Shown: piece after piece, positions 41,811 through 51,220 of the stretch
Layout of the letters: the number at the start of each line of letters is the position of its first letter
Position numbering within the stretch: position 1 is the first letter of the stretch
Assembly (NCBI RefSeq): GCF_042432495.1
Contig: NZ_JBHLXC010000012.1
Span: forward strand, 186,001 to 250,000
Direction: 5' to 3'
DNA: 64,000 nucleotides
Source: Pseudochelatococcus lubricantis
Lineage (GTDB): Bacteria > Pseudomonadota > Alphaproteobacteria > Rhizobiales > Beijerinckiaceae
Made by a program: the position numbers and the translations under genes
The notes under the pieces: generated by a model
Seen by the model: the letters and a program-made list of their open reading frames with translations, nothing else
Database searches by the model: none
Told to the model about the DNA's origin: nothing

Positions 41811-42572
41811 TCACGCCATCAACGACAAGCCCCCGCTGACCTCCAGAACCTCGCCGACGATATAGTCGGCCATCGGACTGGCCAGGAAAAGCACCGGGCC
41901 GGCAATGTCGGCCGGCTGCCCCACCCGGCCTGCGGGAATGCCCTTGATGCGTTCGGCATACTTCTCGGCCACGCTGAAGTTGCCATAGAATGCGGTATCC
42001 ACCAGACCCGGCGCCACCGCATTGACGTGGATGCCGCTCGCGCAGAAATCCTTGGCGAACGCCTTGGTCAGCGAGGACACCGCGCCTTTGGCGGCGGCAT
42101 AAGCGCTGCCGCCGGGGGCCCCACCATTGCGCGCCGCCGTGGAACTGACGTTGATGACGCGCCCGCGTGCGGATTTCTTCAACAGTGGCAGGCAGGCCTG
42201 CGTCACCAGAAACACCGAACGCAGGTTGATGCTGATCACGCGATCCCATGTTTCCGCGGGCAGCTGGTCGAAGGCCATCTTGTCGGGCGAAGCGCCGGCG
42301 TTGTTGACCAGCACATCCAGACGGCCGAAGGCGCCATCAATCTGCCCCGCGATGGTCCGGCTGACGGCGGGATCGGTAAGATCGCCGTCCACCAGCAACG
42401 TGCGGGTGCCGCCGGTCTCCAGTTCCTTTTGCAGTGATTGCGCCGCTTCTGCGAGCCCGAAATCGTGCAGCACGACGCTGGCGCCAGCATGCGCGAACTC
42501 ACGGGCAATCTGGCTGCCTATGCCGCCGCTGGCGCCAGTGATGAATACGATCTGGCCGGAAAAGTCTGACAT
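41811..42572 (-). CDS. Short-chain dehydrogenase/reductase (SDR)
   Basis: 253 aa from ATG 42572 (AGGAGA upstream). Classical SDR: 'TGASGGIGSQIA' for NAD(P), 'NNAGAS', catalytic Ser in 'NVSSTAAR', and Tyr/Lys in 'SAYAAAKGAV'. It is the last gene of the tricarboxylate-transporter cluster, after the aldehyde dehydrogenase. Together they would oxidise an alcohol to an acid or reduce the reverse way. Substrate unknown. Confidence 0.9.
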   Translation of the reverse strand: MSDFSGQIVFITGASGGIGSQIAREFAHAGASVVLHDFGLAEAAQSLQKELETGGTRTLLVDGDLTDPAVSRTIAGQIDGAFGRLDVLVNNAGASPDKMAFDQLPAETWDRVISINLRSVFLVTQACLPLLKKSARGRVINVSSTAARNGGAPGGSAYAAAKGAVSSLTKAFAKDFCASGIHVNAVAPGLVDTAFYGNFSVAEKYAERIKGIPAGRVGQPADIAGPVLFLASPMADYIVGEVLEVSGGLSLMA

Positions 42573-42669
42573 GAGGTCTCCTGAAAGTGGATCGGATGCC
42601 GGGAACGGCGGCGCGGAACGCTCGCCCGGCAAAGAGCGCCATGGCGAGGCCGCTTTTGCTGGAACTGAT

Positions 42670-44082
42670 TTAGCCGGGGTTGGCGACCAGATAGGCTTTC
42701 TTGCGCACGAAGCGCGTGATCGAGTCGTAGCCGAGACGCGAACCTGCCAGCCCCGAGTGCTTGAAGGCATTTTTCTCGTGCATGTCGCCTTCGCCGATGG
42801 CCGCAGTGCCCAGTCCGGTGCCGTTGATGCTGACGGCCCCCACATCGATGCGCCTGGCGATCGACAGCCCCTCCTCCGTCGAACCGGCGAAAACCGCACC
42901 GCTCAGCCCGTAGCTGCTGTCGTTGGCCAATGCGATGGCTTCGTCGATGGAGTCGTAGGTCATGACAGGGATGACAGGGCCGAAGGTCTCCGCCGTCATC
43001 AGCTCCATGCTATGATCGACATCTGTAATGACGGTGGGTTCAGCCCACCAGCCCCCGTCACGCTGGGTCACCGGGCCGCCGCACAGGATTTTCGCACCCT
43101 TGTCGACGGCATCCTGCAAGTGACGGTTGATGATGTGAGCCTGACTTTCCTGGATGATCGGCCCGAGGGTGCCGTCCTGCAGCGTGGGATAGGCCAGCCT
43201 GACCTTCCGGGCATGTTCGATCAGCTTGTTGATGAAAGGTTCCGCAATCGCCTCAGGCACGTATACACGCTCGATCGACACGCAGACCTGGCCCGCGTTG
43301 GCGACGGCACCCTGAACGATCCCGGCGGCCGCCCTGTCGATGTCTGCGCTGGCCGTGACGATGGCGGGGTCCTTGCCGCCCAGTTCCAGAAAGGAAGGGA
43401 TGAAGGCGCGCGCAGCCGCCTGCGCCACTTTTTGCCCGGTCGGCACGCTGCCCGTGAAGCACACGGCATCGACGTGCTCGATGAGTGCCGCTCCCAACGA
43501 GCCGTCACCGGTGATGTAGCGCAGTACGCTTGCCATTTCCGGTACGCGCTCCAGCGTGGCCACGAGCGGCGCGACAAAACGCGGCGTGACTTCGCTGGGC
43601 TTGACGATGGCGGCACATCCGGCGACGAGCGCCGGAATGGTGTCGAGCAGCGAACTCGACAGCGGAAAATTCCAGGGGCTGATGACGCCAACCAGCGGAA
43701 ACGGGCTGAACCCGCCATGAATATCGACATGGTTCAGCGAGCGCAGGCGCTGGCTGCGTTCGGTGAACACCTCGCGCGCCATGATGGTGAGCTTGTCGAT
43801 GCTGCCGGGCAGGCGCAGCAACTCCCGCTCCGACTCCACGACACGGCCCGTGTCGGCGATCAGCGCCTGCAGGATGACATCGCGGTCCTTGTCGACTTCG
43901 TGGCGCCATGCGTTGAGCACCTCCAGACGCCTCTCCAGACCCTCCTGCTCCCACTGTGGCTGGTGAGACCTCAGTTCCCGGGCAATGACAGGTAGTTGAG
44001 CTGGGTCTGTCGCCTGAAATTCATAGTCGAACTGGCCGGTACGCGGGTTGCGCACAGTAATGGTCTGGCTCATGACGGGCAT
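42670..44082 (-). CDS. NAD(P)-dependent aldehyde dehydrogenase
   Basis: 470 aa; GGGAG lies just before ATG 44082, and ATG 44073 has wider spacing, so either is possible. Motifs: 'SPWNFPLSSS' (oxyanion Asn), 'FTGSVPTGQKVA' (cofactor), catalytic Glu in 'LELGGKDPA', catalytic Cys in 'NAGQVCVSIERV'. Superfamily of aldehyde to carboxylate oxidation; resembles succinate-semialdehyde, benzaldehyde or coniferyl-aldehyde-type enzymes. Encoded between the transporter's binding protein and an SDR, hence likely catabolises the imported compound. Confidence 0.92.
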   Translation of the reverse strand: MPVMSQTITVRNPRTGQFDYEFQATDPAQLPVIARELRSHQPQWEQEGLERRLEVLNAWRHEVDKDRDVILQALIADTGRVVESERELLRLPGSIDKLTIMAREVFTERSQRLRSLNHVDIHGGFSPFPLVGVISPWNFPLSSSLLDTIPALVAGCAAIVKPSEVTPRFVAPLVATLERVPEMASVLRYITGDGSLGAALIEHVDAVCFTGSVPTGQKVAQAAARAFIPSFLELGGKDPAIVTASADIDRAAAGIVQGAVANAGQVCVSIERVYVPEAIAEPFINKLIEHARKVRLAYPTLQDGTLGPIIQESQAHIINRHLQDAVDKGAKILCGGPVTQRDGGWWAEPTVITDVDHSMELMTAETFGPVIPVMTYDSIDEAIALANDSSYGLSGAVFAGSTEEGLSIARRIDVGAVSINGTGLGTAAIGEGDMHEKNAFKHSGLAGSRLGYDSITRFVRKKAYLVANPG

Positions 44083-44112
44083 GGCTCCCGTTTCAGTGAA
44101 AGAAAGGGTGAG

Positions 44113-45099
44113 TTATTCGACATTGATATTGGACTCGCGGATCACCTTGCCCCACTTTTCGCGCTCGGTCTGGATGAAGTTCTGGATCTCGGCGATATCC
44201 ATTTCGCGGGCAGTGAAGCCGATTTCGAGCAGGCTTTCGCGAACCCCTTTTTCGCGCATCAGCTGGTTGATGGTCTGGTTGAGCTTCTGGTCGACGGCCG
44301 CGGGCGTTCCCTTGGGCAGCACCAACAGGTTCCAGATGTCGGCCTCATAGCCGGCAAGGTCGCCTGCTTCGGCCACGGTGGGAACATCGGGGAAGGTGGA
44401 GATGCGTTCTGCGGACGTGATGGCCAGCGGCCTCACGGAACCCGCCTTCATGTGGGAAAACACGCTGGCGATGCCGACGGTCGCGAAATCTATCCGTCCT
44501 GACATGAGATCAGTCATCAGGGCAGAATCGCCGGTATACGGAACATGGGTCATCTTGATGCCTGCCATGCTGGCCAGGTATTCGGTTGCCATGTGTCCGG
44601 GCGATGCGTTTCCGGCGGACCCGAATGAAATCGAACCCGGCTCCTTCTTGGATCGCTCGATGATATCCGCGAGCGTCTTCAAGCCGGAGTTGTTACCGGT
44701 GATTACGACCATCCCCGAAGAGCCGAGATAGGCGACGGCATTCAGATCCTTCTTGGGGTCATAAGGCAATTCCCTGCCCAGCAGGTCATGGATCATGGTG
44801 GAGGATACGCCGGACACGGCCATCGTGTATCCATCCGGCACGGACCGGAGCGCCTGCCCAACGCCGAGCGAGCCGGCAGCTCCCGGCTTGTTCTCGACCA
44901 CGACGGACTGTCCGAACGCCGCCCCCATGGCCTTGGCGACGATGCGCCCCGCCAGATCGGTCGTACCGCCCGGCGCATATGGGACGATCATCTGTATGGT
45001 TCGATCGGGATAGGTGTCTGCTGCCTGCACTGGCACGGCGGCGGAGAAAAAGCCGGCAGCGGCCAGGCCGATCATCCGGGATAGAATGTTCAGTTTCAT
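44113..45099 (-). CDS. Tripartite tricarboxylate transporter substrate-binding protein (TctC/Bug family)
   Basis: 328 aa from ATG 45099. Signal peptide of about 25 residues ending 'VQA-ADTYP'. Bug-family motifs: 'YPDRTIQMIVPYAPGGTTD', 'VVENKPGAAGSLG', 'ISFGSAGNASPGH', 'FPDVPTVAEAG'. These proteins trap carboxylates in the periplasm for TctAB. A 209-bp gap with palindromes separates it from the TctA gene, so it may have its own promoter and be transcribed with the dehydrogenases. Confidence 0.93.
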   Translation of the reverse strand: MKLNILSRMIGLAAAGFFSAAVPVQAADTYPDRTIQMIVPYAPGGTTDLAGRIVAKAMGAAFGQSVVVENKPGAAGSLGVGQALRSVPDGYTMAVSGVSSTMIHDLLGRELPYDPKKDLNAVAYLGSSGMVVITGNNSGLKTLADIIERSKKEPGSISFGSAGNASPGHMATEYLASMAGIKMTHVPYTGDSALMTDLMSGRIDFATVGIASVFSHMKAGSVRPLAITSAERISTFPDVPTVAEAGDLAGYEADIWNLLVLPKGTPAAVDQKLNQTINQLMREKGVRESLLEIGFTAREMDIAEIQNFIQTEREKWGKVIRESNINVE

Positions 45100-45176
45100 G
45101 GCGTCCACTAACTATGTTCGAGTTCAGGGGGTCTCGGAGCATTTACACTGCCGCGCGTCTGGCACGGGTATTTTCA

Positions 45177-45204
45177 GAAAACATCAATTTTTATTGATGT
45201 TTTC
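45177..45204. terminator. 11-bp hairpin upstream of the TctC-type gene
   Basis: Perfect arms gaaaacatcaa (45177-45187) and ttgatgttttc (45194-45204), loop ttttta. It lies between the TctA gene end and the TctC-type start. It could end the TctBA transcript or be a protein-binding site. Confidence 0.45.
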
Positions 45205-45215
45205 ATTTGCATAAT

Positions 45216-45229
45216 TTGAATATATTCAA
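45216..45229. promoter_or_regulatory. 14-bp perfect palindrome upstream of the TctC-type gene
   Basis: TTGAATATATTCAA, perfect palindrome in AT-rich DNA about 117 bases before the start. A 12-bp palindrome of similar composition, TTCAATATTGAA, lies at 47348-47359 before TctB. Confidence 0.45.
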
Positions 45230-45307
45230 GTTACATATTTTATTTCGGCAGACATTTTCATCTATGCTACCAGCAGCGGCTGACGCTCAAGTATTTGTCG
45301 ACAAGAG

Positions 45308-46816
45308 CTAGTCTTCAACAAAGGCCTCCTCCCTTTTTCTGCTGATGAAGGGAACGGACGCGACGACGATCATTGCCGCCGAAGCCAGAAGCAGCCCTGC
45401 CGAGATCGGGTGGGTGAGGAAAACGCTCCAGTCGCCGCGGGAAATGATCAGCGCCCGCCGCAGATATTCCTCCATCATCGGCCCAAGGATAAGGCCGAGC
45501 AGAAGCGGCGCGCATTCGCAGCCCAGTTTACGGAAAACATAGCCCGCGACCCCGAAGATCATCAGCATCCAGATATCGAAGACACTGTTGTTGAGAGAAT
45601 AGACGCCGATGACGCAGAACAGTAGTATCACCGGGAACAGCAGCCGATAGGGGATCGTCAGCAGCCGCACCCAGATGCCGATCAGCGGCAGGTTGAGGAT
45701 GACGAGCATCAGGTTGCCGACCCACATCGATGCGATCAGGCCCCAGAAGAGCTGCGGGTTGCTCGACATGACCTGCGGTCCGGGCTGGATGTTCTGGATC
45801 ATCATGGCGCCGATCATCAGGGCCATGACGGCGTTGGAGGGAATGCCGAGGGTCAGCATCGGGATGAACGAGGTCTGCGAGCCGGCGTTGTTGGCCGATT
45901 CCGGACCGGCGACGCCACGGATGTTGCCCCGCCCGAATGCCGGGACGGAATCCTTGGCGATCCACTTTTCCAGTGAATAGGATGCAAAGGACGACAGCAG
46001 TGCACCGCCGCCGGGCAGGATGCCGAGGATCGATCCCAGAAATGTGCCGCGCAACACCGCCGGCATCGATTCCCTGACCTCCGCCCGGGTGGGGTAAAGC
46101 CGGTCGATCTTGTTGACCAGCATACCTTCGCGCCCCTGCGGCGTCGACAGGTTGACGATCACCTCGCTCAGCCCGAACACGCCCATGGCGACGACCGTGA
46201 AATTGATGCCGTCGGAGAGTTCCGGAATCCCGAAGGCGAAGCGCGTGACGCCGGAGGTGATGTCAGTGCCGCCAAGCCCCAGCAAAAGCCCGATGATGAC
46301 CATGCCGATGGCCTTGAGCAGGGCGCCGGTCGCCAGCACCACGGCACATACGACGCCGAGTAGCATGAGCGCGAAATACTCCGCCGGCCCGAACTGAAAA
46401 GCGATGCTGGTCATTGCCGGCGCGAACGCGGCGATAATCAGGGTGCCGACGCAGCCGGCGAAGAACGACCCGAGCGCGGCAACCGAAAGAGCGGCCCCCG
46501 CCCGGCCGTTGCGCGCCATCTGGTAACCGTCGAGCGCGGTGACCACCGAGGAGGATTCACCGGGCAGGTTGATGAGAATCGCCGTGGTCGAGCCGCCGTA
46601 TTGGGCGCCGTAGTAGATGCCGCTCAACATGATCAGGGCGCTGACGGGATCGAGGCCATAGGTGATCGGCAGCAGCATGGCGATGGTGGCGACCGGCCCG
46701 AGGCCGGGCAAGACACCGATCATGGTGCCCAGAAAGCAACCGATAAAGGCGTAGAACAGGCTCTGGGCGGTCAGGGCCGTTTCGAACCCGGTTGCGAGGT
46801 TGCTGATGAGATCCAT
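45308..46816 (-). CDS. tctA: Tripartite tricarboxylate transporter large membrane subunit TctA
   Basis: 502 aa from ATG 46816 (GAGGGA upstream). About twelve membrane helices with TctA hallmarks 'LPGLGPVATIAMLLP', 'YYGAQYGGSTTAILINLPGE' and 'GILPGGGALLSSFASY'. It forms the sodium- or proton-driven channel with TctB. Follows TctB by 20 bases. Confidence 0.94.
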   Translation of the reverse strand: MDLISNLATGFETALTAQSLFYAFIGCFLGTMIGVLPGLGPVATIAMLLPITYGLDPVSALIMLSGIYYGAQYGGSTTAILINLPGESSSVVTALDGYQMARNGRAGAALSVAALGSFFAGCVGTLIIAAFAPAMTSIAFQFGPAEYFALMLLGVVCAVVLATGALLKAIGMVIIGLLLGLGGTDITSGVTRFAFGIPELSDGINFTVVAMGVFGLSEVIVNLSTPQGREGMLVNKIDRLYPTRAEVRESMPAVLRGTFLGSILGILPGGGALLSSFASYSLEKWIAKDSVPAFGRGNIRGVAGPESANNAGSQTSFIPMLTLGIPSNAVMALMIGAMMIQNIQPGPQVMSSNPQLFWGLIASMWVGNLMLVILNLPLIGIWVRLLTIPYRLLFPVILLFCVIGVYSLNNSVFDIWMLMIFGVAGYVFRKLGCECAPLLLGLILGPMMEEYLRRALIISRGDWSVFLTHPISAGLLLASAAMIVVASVPFISRKREEAFVED

Positions 46817-46836
46817 TGCGGTTCCCTCGATCCGGC

Positions 46837-47319
46837 TTACAGAAAGGCCGGCCAGAACGGCACGGGTAGCCGCAAGGCCAGATGAAAGATCACATAGCAA
46901 CAGACTGCCAGGATCGCGGCGGTCAGGACCATCTCCTTGATGCGCATCGGGCGGATCGCCATTCCGACAACGAAAACCAGACCTGCGATGGCCACCAGCA
47001 TGCCGAACGACGGAAGCCCTAACGATGGAAGCCCGCCCAGAAGCACGCCGAAGACGAGATTGGCGGCAAGAACGAATATCAGGGGTCGTGGCGCGAAATC
47101 GGTAATCGCACCCTCCGGATCCGCTTCGCCGGCTAGGGAAAAGTAGGTGACCATAACGCCGATGCCCGTCAGCAGGATGGCGAGCAGAAGAGGGAAGTAA
47201 CCGGGCCCCATATTCGACGCCGAACCGATCTTATAGCTGCTGGCGCCGATCACGTAAGCCATGCCCAAAGCTATGAACATGAGACCGGACAGGAAGTCCT
47301 TTTGGCTCTTTATGCCCAT
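46837..47319 (-). CDS. tctB: Tripartite tricarboxylate transporter small membrane subunit TctB
   Basis: 160 aa from ATG 47319 (AAGGAG upstream). Four hydrophobic segments, 'GSASNMGPGYFPLLLAILL' being the family signature near residue 33. First gene of the TctBA pair; upstream a 12-bp palindrome TTCAATATTGAA (47348-47359) may be an operator. Confidence 0.9.
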   Translation of the reverse strand: MGIKSQKDFLSGLMFIALGMAYVIGASSYKIGSASNMGPGYFPLLLAILLTGIGVMVTYFSLAGEADPEGAITDFAPRPLIFVLAANLVFGVLLGGLPSLGLPSFGMLVAIAGLVFVVGMAIRPMRIKEMVLTAAILAVCCYVIFHLALRLPVPFWPAFL

Positions 47320-47347
47320 GATGGGCTCCTTATACTGGTGAGCATTT

Positions 47348-47359
47348 TTCAATATTGAA
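47348..47359. promoter_or_regulatory. 12-bp palindrome upstream of tctB
   Basis: TTCAATATTGAA, perfect, 28 bases before the tctB start, so it overlaps the likely promoter or leader. Confidence 0.4.
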
Positions 47360-47502
47360 GCGCATTTCGGGACGATCCGCTTGCGGCGCCGCTGTCAGCG
47401 GTGGAAATCATAGCGGTCCCGATGCGGACATGCCGTCGCGGACATCCCTGACGTCCATTGCCGCCTCCCTTTTCGCCCGCCGCGGCGGGCGTGATCCACC
47501 TC

Positions 47503-47853
47503 TCACGAATTCCGGATACGCCCGGACAGAAACCGTTTCTCCCCGTCCCCGGGGGCATGGTCGACGAGGGGGTGGATCGGCGTGAGGTCGCAGGCGTGGG
47601 TCATGTCACCCGGCTTCGGGCGGCTGGCGGCGCGAGTGACAAGCACTGAATCCGTTGGCAGCCCACACGGGCCGCGATCGTTTGCGGGGAAAGCGCTTGC
47701 CGAAGGCTCCATATCCGCAAGCCTCTGCGCCGCCTGCCGGGCGCATTCCCGCGCATTCGTGCGCCGCACGGCGCTCTCGGCCTGTTCCGACAAGGCAGAC
47801 CTGCGGGCCGGGCTGAAAAAAGCTCGCTGCTCTTCGGGCAGTTCGATATCCAT
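47503..47853 (-). CDS. Possible small ORF of unknown origin
   Basis: 116 codons from ATG 47853 with a good ribosome-binding site (GGGAGGG, about 4 nt spacing). The start 'MDIELPEEQRAFF' recalls acyl-CoA dehydrogenase N termini, but the rest does not, so this may be a decayed gene fragment or chance. No other gene fits the region 47320-48069. Confidence 0.3.
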   Translation of the reverse strand: MDIELPEEQRAFFSPARRSALSEQAESAVRRTNARECARQAAQRLADMEPSASAFPANDRGPCGLPTDSVLVTRAASRPKPGDMTHACDLTPIHPLVDHAPGDGEKRFLSGRIRNS

Positions 47854-48069
47854 GGTTCCCTCCCCGGACGTTCGCCCTGTTGGTTAAGTGTACTTTGACA
47901 CAAAGGGAATGCGGCGATAACGATGCTCTGGTCTAGCATAGGAAACTAAAAGTTATGGCAGAGCACAGCCGGATCCTGCCTCCGACCCGCCGCGCGCGGC
48001 TGTTCGAGCATCGGCACCGCGCTGCCGAATAACCGGCCGGATCACCGGGCACGACAGGGGGAGAACAGC

Positions 48070-48849
48070 ATGAATCTGGAACTCGACGGCAAGACGGCGC
48101 TCATCACCGGCGCCTCGAAAGGCATCGGCCTTGCGGTTGCACGAGCGCTGGCGAAGGAAGGTTGCGACCTTCATCTCGCCGCCCGCGACGGCGAGGCGCT
48201 CGCAGCCGCCCGGAAGGAGATCGAAACGGCGCACAAGGTTCGCGTGGCCCTGCACGCGCTCGACCTGTCGCACGCGCAGGCGACGGAAAAGCTTGCGGCC
48301 GATGCCGGCGATATCGATATTCTCGTGAACAACGCGGGCGCCATCCCCGCCGGCTCGCTGGAACATCTCGACGGCGAGGCATGGCGACGCAGCTTCGATC
48401 TCAAGGTATTCGGCTATATTACGCTGGCGCGCGCCTTCTACATGAAAATGAAAGGCAAGGGGGGCGTCATCGTCAATATTATCGGCAACTCGGGCGAAAA
48501 CTGGGATGCCGGCTTCATCGCGGGCAGCACGGGCAATGCCGCGTTGATGTCCTTCACCAAGGCGCTGGGCGGCGCGAGCTTCGAGGACGGGATACGGGTC
48601 GTCGGCATCAACCCGGGCCCCGTCGCGACGGAGCGGGTATCGACGCTCATGAAGCGCAAGGCCGCCGAAACGCTGGGCGACGAAAACCGCTGGCAGGAAC
48701 TGTTCGAAAAATACCCCGGCGGCCGGCCGGCATCCGTGGAGGAAGTCGCCGATCTGTGCGCCTTCCTGTCGTCCGCGCGTGCCAGCTACATATCGGGCAC
48801 CGTCGTCACCATCGACGGCGGCTTCTCCGCCCGTCGCCGCGCCGTATGA
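48070..48849 (+). CDS. SDR-family protein without the catalytic Tyr-Lys pair
   Basis: 259 aa. Cofactor motifs are normal: 'TGASKGIGLAVA', 'NNAGAIP', and 'GINPGPVATERV'. At the YxxxK site the alignment reads 'GSTGNAAL', so both Tyr and Lys are missing; I recall this form as a consistent SDR subfamily rather than a random mutation. It may use another mechanism or substrate. Stand-alone, closed by a terminator; the opposite strand's transporter operon ends just beyond. Confidence 0.88.
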   Translation: MNLELDGKTALITGASKGIGLAVARALAKEGCDLHLAARDGEALAAARKEIETAHKVRVALHALDLSHAQATEKLAADAGDIDILVNNAGAIPAGSLEHLDGEAWRRSFDLKVFGYITLARAFYMKMKGKGGVIVNIIGNSGENWDAGFIAGSTGNAALMSFTKALGGASFEDGIRVVGINPGPVATERVSTLMKRKAAETLGDENRWQELFEKYPGGRPASVEEVADLCAFLSSARASYISGTVVTIDGGFSARRRAV

Positions 48850-48856
48850 CGGGACC

Positions 48857-48889
48857 GGCAGGCGCGTTTCCAAAGAATACGCGCCTGCC
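48857..48889 (+). terminator. Terminator after the SDR-family gene
   Basis: 11-bp perfect stem ggcaggcgcgt / acgcgcctgcc (48857-48867, 48879-48889) with TTT after it, eight bases after the stop. Confidence 0.8.
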
Positions 48890-48921
48890 TTTCATACGCA
48901 ATTCACGTGGCGCGACCCGAA

Positions 48922-48950
48922 AAGGCCGCCCTTGTTCATGGGGCGGCCTT
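48922..48950 (-). terminator. Terminator of the branched-chain-type ABC operon
   Basis: 10-bp perfect stem aaggccgccc / gggcggcctt (48922-48931, 48941-48950). Read on the minus strand it is followed by TTTT, 56 bases after the binding-protein stop. It faces the terminator at 48857. Confidence 0.82.
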
Positions 48951-49005
48951 CTGTTGCGAGCGGTCGCCGGCATGCGGCGGCTTGTCCCTTCCGGAGGCGC
49001 TGGTA

Positions 49006-50211
49006 TTACTTGCCCTTGGTGATCGGACAGGCGCTCTCGGAAAGCGGCCGGAAGGCGCGTTCCGCGGGAATGGTGGAGACCACGCGGTAATAATCCCAGT
49101 CGTAGGCCTTGTCGGCGGGCGACTTCACCTCGACCAGATACATGTCGTGGACCATGCGGCCATTGGGCAGCAGCTTGCCATGGCGCGAGAACATGTCCTC
49201 GACGGGGTTATCGCGCATCCAGGTGAGCACCTGGTCGGAGTCCTTGCTGCCCACGGCCTTCACCGCCCTGAGATAGTGCAGCACGCCCGAATAGATGCCG
49301 GCCTGCGCCTCGCCCGGCATCTTGCCCGTGCGCTCGTGGAAGCGCTTGGCGAAGGCGCGGGTCTGGTCATCCATGTCCCAGTAATACGGCACAGCGAATT
49401 GCAGGCCCTGCATCATGTCGAGGCCAAGGCCATGCACATCGGTAATGAAGGTGAGCAGGCTCGCCAGCCGCTGCCCGCCCTGCTGCAGGCCGAACTCGCG
49501 GCCCTGCTTGATGGCATTGATCGTCACATCGCCGCCCGACGCCAGCGCCACGATCTTGGCGCCCGAATTCTGCGCCTGGAGCAGGTAGGAGGAGAAGTCG
49601 AGCGTCTGCAGCGGATGACGGACGCTGCCGACGATCTTGCCGCCGGCCCCGGTGACGGCTTCGCGCATGGCCTCCTCCATGCTGTGGCCATAGGCATAGT
49701 CCGCGACAAGCAGAAACCAGGTGTCGATCCCCTGCTCGATCAGGGCGCGGGCGGCGCCGCGCGTCTGGGAATAGGTGTCGAAGGTCCAGTGCAGCCCGTA
49801 GCCGTTGCACGAATCCTCGGTCAGGCGGTCGGTGGCCGCGCTCGCATAGATCGCAATCTTCTTTTTCTCGGCGGTGAGCGTGTTCACCGCCAGCGCGATG
49901 GCGGAATTCGGCACGTCGAGGATGACGTCCACGCCGTCGACGTCATACCATTGCCGCGCGGTGTTGAGGCCCACGTCGGGCTTGTGCTGGTGGTCGGCGA
50001 AAATCAGCTCGATCTTCTCCCCCAGCACCTCTCCGCCGAAATCCTCGATCGCGAGGCGCGCGGCCTCTACCGATCCCGCGCCGGAGAGGTCCGAGAACGG
50101 GCCGCTCATGTCCGTCAGCACGCCGAATTTCACCTTTTCCGCCACGGCCGCGCCCGCCGTCAGGTTCATGGCCAGCACCAGCGGCAACAGATATTTCCAG
50201 GGTTTTCCCAT
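49006..50211 (-). CDS. Branched-chain-type ABC transporter substrate-binding protein
   Basis: 401 aa; ATG with GGAGGAA upstream. Signal peptide ending 'AAVAE'. Type I periplasmic fold: 'KVKFGVLTDMSGPFSDLSG', 'ADHQHKPDVGLNTARQW', 'DVILDVPNSAIALAVN', 'ALASGGDVTINAIKQGREF'. This subgroup is frequent with acyl-CoA ligases and hydratases for aromatic or carboxylic substrates rather than leucine. Last gene of the Liv-type operon. The ligand is likely the acid activated by the ligase at 54679. Confidence 0.93.
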   Translation of the reverse strand: MGKPWKYLLPLVLAMNLTAGAAVAEKVKFGVLTDMSGPFSDLSGAGSVEAARLAIEDFGGEVLGEKIELIFADHQHKPDVGLNTARQWYDVDGVDVILDVPNSAIALAVNTLTAEKKKIAIYASAATDRLTEDSCNGYGLHWTFDTYSQTRGAARALIEQGIDTWFLLVADYAYGHSMEEAMREAVTGAGGKIVGSVRHPLQTLDFSSYLLQAQNSGAKIVALASGGDVTINAIKQGREFGLQQGGQRLASLLTFITDVHGLGLDMMQGLQFAVPYYWDMDDQTRAFAKRFHERTGKMPGEAQAGIYSGVLHYLRAVKAVGSKDSDQVLTWMRDNPVEDMFSRHGKLLPNGRMVHDMYLVEVKSPADKAYDWDYYRVVSTIPAERAFRPLSESACPITKGK

Positions 50212-50236
50212 TACGATTCCTCCTTTGGATTCTGCT

Positions 50237-51220
50237 TTATAGTTGTTGCTTCAACCGGCCCGCGATGAAGCCGACGATGCCCTCCCTGAAGATGAGCACT
50301 GCGAGGATGAAGATCCCGCCCTGCACGACAGTGACCCACGCGCCGAGATGGGCGAGGTAGTTCTGCATCGACACGACGACGAGCGCGCCCGCGATGGGCC
50401 CGAATACGGTGCCGATGCCGCCGATGAGGGTCATCAGCACCGGTTCTCCCGACATCGACCAATGAACGTCGGTGAGAGAGGCGAGCTGGAAGACGATGGC
50501 CTTGGTGGCGCCGGCGAGGCCGGCGAGACCGGCGGAGAGCACGAACATCGCCAGTTTGTAATGCAGCGGGCGGTAGCCGAGCGAGATGGCGCGCGGTTCG
50601 TTCTCGCGGATCGCCTTGCAGACCTGCCCGAAGGGTGAATGGATGACGCGGTAGATGAGCAGGAGCCCGCCCATGAAGACAGCCATGACGAAATAATACA
50701 GCACGCGGTCGTCGGCGAAGCTGATGAGGCCGAGGAGCCTGCCGCGCGGCACGGCCTGAATGCCGTCCTCGCCGCCGGTGAAAGGGGCCTGAACGGACAG
50801 GAAGTAGACCATCTGCGCCAGCGCAAGGGTAACCATGGCGAAGTAGATTCCCTTGCGGCGCACGGCGAGCGCGCCGAACACCGCGCCCAGCACCATCGCC
50901 ACCGCGGTGCCGGCCAGGATCGCGAGTTCCGGCGTGAGGCCCCATACCTTGGCGCCGTGCGCGCTGACATAGCTCGCCATGCCGAAATAGGCGGCGTGGC
51001 CGAAAGACATCAGCCCGCCAAAGCCGAGCAGGAGGTTGAAGGCGCAGGCGAACAGCGCGAAGCACAGCACCTTCATCAGAAAAACGGGATAGACGAGGAA
51101 GGGCGCGACTGCGAGCATCAGCGCAAGGCCGATGAAGATGGCCCGGTGCAAGGTCCGGGTGCGGTCGCCGCCGGAGGCGGGTGCGACGCCGGCCGCGACG
51201 GTCGTGGAAACATTGGCCAT
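50237..51220 (-). CDS. livM: Branched-chain-type ABC transporter permease LivM
   Basis: 327 aa; GGGAGG upstream, start overlaps LivH's stop (TGATG). About nine to ten helices and 'LLLGFGGLMSFGHAAYFGM' as well as 'LMTLIGGIGTVFGPIAGA', typical of LivM. Inner-membrane permease pairing with LivH. Confidence 0.94.
   Translation of the reverse strand: MANVSTTVAAGVAPASGGDRTRTLHRAIFIGLALMLAVAPFLVYPVFLMKVLCFALFACAFNLLLGFGGLMSFGHAAYFGMASYVSAHGAKVWGLTPELAILAGTAVAMVLGAVFGALAVRRKGIYFAMVTLALAQMVYFLSVQAPFTGGEDGIQAVPRGRLLGLISFADDRVLYYFVMAVFMGGLLLIYRVIHSPFGQVCKAIRENEPRAISLGYRPLHYKLAMFVLSAGLAGLAGATKAIVFQLASLTDVHWSMSGEPVLMTLIGGIGTVFGPIAGALVVVSMQNYLAHLGAWVTVVQGGIFILAVLIFREGIVGFIAGRLKQQL

Noticed and set aside
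47503..47853. Truncated acyl-CoA dehydrogenase pseudogene
   Set aside because: Only the first dozen residues recall that family; too little to name it, so listed only as a weak ORF.
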